From CAWGCE01 sp964480915 (GTDB lineage Bacteria; Planctomycetota; Planctomycetia; Pirellulales; Pirellulaceae): a stretch of 64,000 nucleotides of DNA. The DNA lies in contig CAYZRS010000007.1 of assembly GCA_964480915.1 (NCBI GenBank), positions 62,001-126,000 of the forward strand, written 5' to 3'. Within the stretch, counting starts at the first letter, position 1. Every line of letters begins with the position of its first letter. Both the position numbers and the translations under genes were made by a program. Shown here piece by piece: positions 61,745-64,000 of this stretch. Below the pieces are notes generated by a model. The model was not told the DNA's origin. It made no database searches and was given only the letters and a program-made list of their open reading frames with translations.

Positions 61745-62656
61745 CTAGCTGACTTCCGACAGCTCTTGGATCATCTTTCTGGTAGCCGCTTCCACCGACG
61801 CTTGCCAATTCCCCTGTTGCGCCTTGGCCTCATACTCAGGCGCTTGATGTGCAAAGATGATGGCCCGCGAGCTATTCACGACAGCCCCCAAGCCGTTGGC
61901 ATCAAACGCACCGGCCACATCTTTCGCCGTCCCGCCCTGACTGCCGAACCCCGGTACGAGGAACCAAGAATGGGGCATCCGCGCGCGCAGTTCACTCAAC
62001 TGTTCTGGATAGGTCGCCCCGACGACCGCACCCATGACGCCGTAGCCACATTCGCCCGCCGTCGCGGTCGAAAACCGTTCGACCTGCTCGGCAACTCGTT
62101 GATACATTGGCACGCCATCGACCACGACATCTTGGAACATGCCTCCGCCCGGGTTTGACGTCTTCACGAGCGTAAACAGGCCGGCGCCGCGCTCCGCCGC
62201 CACATCAACGAACGGCTGTAAACTGTCGTCTCCAAGGTACGGATTGATCGTCAGCGCATCGCCGGTCCAGGCACTGTTTCGCCCCAAATAGGCGTCAGCA
62301 TAAGCCTTGGCCGTCGACCCGATGTCGTTTCGCTTGCCATCCAGCAGGACCAACAGCCCCGCTTGCCGCGCATGTCGAATCACTTTCTTCAGCGCCCGCA
62401 TACCGGCCGGACCGAGCTGTTCGAAGAACGCCATCTGCGGCTTCACAATCGGCACTAAATCGGCGACCGTGTCGATGATGTCGGTGCAAAATGTGCGATA
62501 GGCCTGCGCCACCGCGTCCGTTTCGTCGCACCAACTGAGTGGCAGTAACCCCTTGGGCAACGACTGTTTGCGAGGATCAAGTCCCACGCAGACCGCATTG
62601 CCTTTCGTTTTGATGGCTTGCGTCAGTCGATCGAAAAAGTAAGCTTCAGCTTCCAT
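61745..62656 (-). CDS. pyrF: Orotidine 5'-phosphate decarboxylase, type 2
   Basis: 303 residues from MEAEAYFFD, with AGAGGGG upstream; the frame is open for 51 more codons but these overlap the preceding gene. It makes UMP. The catalytic Asp-Lys-Asp motif is DGKRNDIGST with Asp106, Lys108 and Asp111; AVCVGLDPR near the start and FLVPGFGSQGGTAKDV near the end complete the barrel. The longer length and the extra loop fit the mycobacterial/plant-like type 2 subfamily. It follows the dehydrogenase gene by 29 bases on the same strand. Confidence 0.95.
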   Translation of the reverse strand: MEAEAYFFDRLTQAIKTKGNAVCVGLDPRKQSLPKGLLPLSWCDETDAVAQAYRTFCTDIIDTVADLVPIVKPQMAFFEQLGPAGMRALKKVIRHARQAGLLVLLDGKRNDIGSTAKAYADAYLGRNSAWTGDALTINPYLGDDSLQPFVDVAAERGAGLFTLVKTSNPGGGMFQDVVVDGVPMYQRVAEQVERFSTATAGECGYGVMGAVVGATYPEQLSELRARMPHSWFLVPGFGSQGGTAKDVAGAFDANGLGAVVNSSRAIIFAHQAPEYEAKAQQGNWQASVEAATRKMIQELSEVS

Positions 62657-62685
62657 GTTTACCCCTCTGCCCTTGCCGAATTGTT

Positions 62686-63663
62686 TTAGGAATTGACCAC
62701 ATTGTCCGGCTTGCCCGCCAACAAGGACTGCACGTTCGTTACCAATACTTGCATCAGACGTTCTCGAGCCGCACGCGTCGCCCAAGCGACGTGCGGCGTC
62801 ACAAAGCATTTATCGAGATTCGTGAGCGGATGATCAAGCGGTGGCGGTTCCGATTCGAGCACGTCCAAACCGGCCCCCGCGATGCCTCCGTTGGCTAGTG
62901 TCGCTGCCAGAGCGGCCGAATCGATGAGTGGCCCGCGGCCGGTATTGATCAAGTAGGCCGTCCGCTTCATCGTCGCCAGCGATTCTGCATTGATCAAATG
63001 TCGCGTTGCCTCGGTGAGCGGACAGTGCAGCGACACGACGTCCGCTTCGCGCAGCAGCCTGGCCAGATCGACCAGCTCGACCGCCGCCAATTCTGGGTGT
63101 GCCGTCACGTCCAGGGGAGTTCGTTTCGTGGCCAGCACTTGCATGCCGAAAGCCAGGGCGATCCGGGCCACGGCCCGACCGATCCGCCCCAGGCCGACAA
63201 TTCCGAGTGTCTGCCCCGCCAGTTCGACTTGCGGATGATCCCAAAAACACCAATCGGGCCCGGCCGCCCATTTTCCAGTGCGAACGGCGGCTGCATGATC
63301 GCTGGCTCGATTGGCCAAGTTCAGCAGATGCGAAAACACCAGTTGGGCGACCGATTCGGTACTGTAGGCCGGTACATTTTGCACAACGACGCCACACTCC
63401 TGCGCCACATCGACATCGACGATATCGTAACCGGTCGCCATCACCGCCACGCTTCGAAGCCCCTCCAGCTGCCGTAGCAAGTCGGCTCGAATCGGCACTT
63501 TGTTCGTAACGATCACCGTCGCCCCGCGGGAACGTTCCGCCACGACACTCGGCTCAGACCGATCGAACACTTCCAGCGTGCCCAGCCGCCCCAGCGAATC
63601 CCAAGACAAATCGCCCGGATTTGCCGCATACCCGTCTAGTACCACAATTTTTGGTGAGCTCAC
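62686..63663 (-). CDS. D-2-hydroxyacid dehydrogenase
   Basis: About 325 residues from a GTG with GGGAG eight bases upstream; a GTG five codons earlier lacks one. The substrate lobe is followed by the NAD-binding Rossmann motif GIVGLGRIGRAVARIA. Catalytic residues are Arg in NTGRGPLID, Glu in LESEPPP and His in TPHVAWAT. The sequence is close to glycerate/hydroxypyruvate-type dehydrogenases, but phosphoglycerate or lactate types cannot be excluded; there is no C-terminal ACT domain, which excludes the long SerA forms. It is the first gene of a pair with pyrF. Confidence 0.9.
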   Translation of the reverse strand: MSSPKIVVLDGYAANPGDLSWDSLGRLGTLEVFDRSEPSVVAERSRGATVIVTNKVPIRADLLRQLEGLRSVAVMATGYDIVDVDVAQECGVVVQNVPAYSTESVAQLVFSHLLNLANRASDHAAAVRTGKWAAGPDWCFWDHPQVELAGQTLGIVGLGRIGRAVARIALAFGMQVLATKRTPLDVTAHPELAAVELVDLARLLREADVVSLHCPLTEATRHLINAESLATMKRTAYLINTGRGPLIDSAALAATLANGGIAGAGLDVLESEPPPLDHPLTNLDKCFVTPHVAWATRAARERLMQVLVTNVQSLLAGKPDNVVNS

Positions 63664-63831
63664 CCAACCGTCTCCCACGAATAACCGGCAGAAGTCGCCG
63701 CCCCGGATGCCACCATCCGCACGCGCCCTTGTCGGTTCGTAAGATTACGTGAGAATGGAGCCTTGGGTAATGGCCCTGGCAGTTCGAACCGTGCGACTGG
63801 CACCGACTCGAACCCCGGATCAGGACTCCAT

Positions 63832-63905
63832 CGGAGCGTGGCTCAGCTTGGTAGAGCGCTACACTGGGGGTGTAGAGGTCGCAGGTTCAAATCCTGTCGC
63901 TCCGA
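63832..63905 (+). tRNA. tRNA-Pro (anticodon GGG)
   Basis: A 74-base cloverleaf: acceptor arms CGGAGCG and CGCTCCG pair over seven bases. The D arm is GCTC...GAGC. The anticodon stem CTACA/TGTAG encloses CTGGGGG, giving anticodon GGG, and the T arm GCAGG-TTCAAAT-CCTGT is perfect. The 3' CCA is not encoded, as the sequence continues ACTGG. A short T run follows. Confidence 0.97.
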
Positions 63906-64000
63906 CTGGTTTTTAAGGCGTCGTTTGAGTTTCTGACGACAGCTTCGTGCTCCCAGAAAACAAACGTGTCAGCGGGCGCCGTAGATACTTCAACGCAGCC

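Noticed and set aside
63780..63831. tRNA-like fragment (GTTCGAAC) just before tRNA-Pro
   Set aside because: Only a T-loop-like word; no cloverleaf can be drawn.
1..64000. CRISPR arrays, insertion sequences, prophage genes, toxin-antitoxin pairs, secondary-metabolite clusters
   Set aside because: None seen: no regular spaced repeats, no transposase or integrase motifs, no phage structural genes and no PKS or NRPS domains.

Overview
The window looks like a draft-genome fragment of a planctomycete, most likely from the Pirellulales. The evidence is a surface protein with the planctomycetal LEPR-x-LL-type N-terminal motif, several exported proteins with dockerin-like calcium loops and PEP-CTERM tails, a formylglycine-type sulfatase, and metabolic genes scattered on both strands with only short operons. 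Many genes start with GTG or TTG, and I moved starts to fit visible Shine-Dalgarno sequences. One run of 100 N (14464-14563) is flanked by identical 55-bp sequences and is probably an assembly join, not missing genes. No prophage, insertion sequence, CRISPR array or rRNA was seen; the only RNA gene found is a tRNA-Pro at the right end.

Layout. 1-6.9 kb: end of greA, a small coiled-coil protein, an FMN-binding glutamate synthase-like protein, a PLP-binding YggS protein with an unknown 597-aa partner, an exported YdjY-type protein and hemQ. 7.0-12.5 kb: the conserved prkA / DUF444 / spoVR group on the minus strand, with two extra small genes. 13.3-20.7 kb: the LEPR-type surface protein, the assembly gap, a single-domain response regulator, two membrane proteins, DUF309, nth, dcd and an AAA ATPase with a long Pro/Gly-rich N-terminus. 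20.9-30.6 kb: a transporter with a universal stress protein, aconitase, and three exported PEP-CTERM proteins (one a matrixin-like protease). 30.7-45 kb: VOC protein, sulfatase and NAD synthetase in an overlapping operon, a stand-alone GGQ release-factor-like protein, a second DUF309, DUF1499-DUF1295, an iron-sulfur-type ferrochelatase, a thioesterase, nfo, a GH63-like glucosidase and an M28 peptidase.

45-49.5 kb holds a metal ABC transporter operon (binding protein, unknown exported protein, ATPase, permease) whose permease is fused to a DtxR/MntR-type repressor. The architecture matches chlamydial YtgCR, and chlamydiae belong to the same PVC superphylum. This is the most interesting system in the window. 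49.9-56.6 kb: a GNAT acetyltransferase, a pair of overlapping M16 peptidase subunits with complementary active-site halves, a Cys-rich exported protein, ndk and a DASS-type transporter.

56.8-61.7 kb encodes what appears to be a complete trans-4-hydroxy-L-proline catabolic set: epimerase, FAD-dependent D-hydroxyproline oxidoreductase, DapA-family deaminase and 2,5-dioxovalerate dehydrogenase, which together would yield 2-oxoglutarate. 61.7-64 kb: pyrF, a D-2-hydroxyacid dehydrogenase and tRNA-Pro(GGG). HemQ together with the [2Fe-2S]-type ferrochelatase points to the coproporphyrin-dependent heme route.
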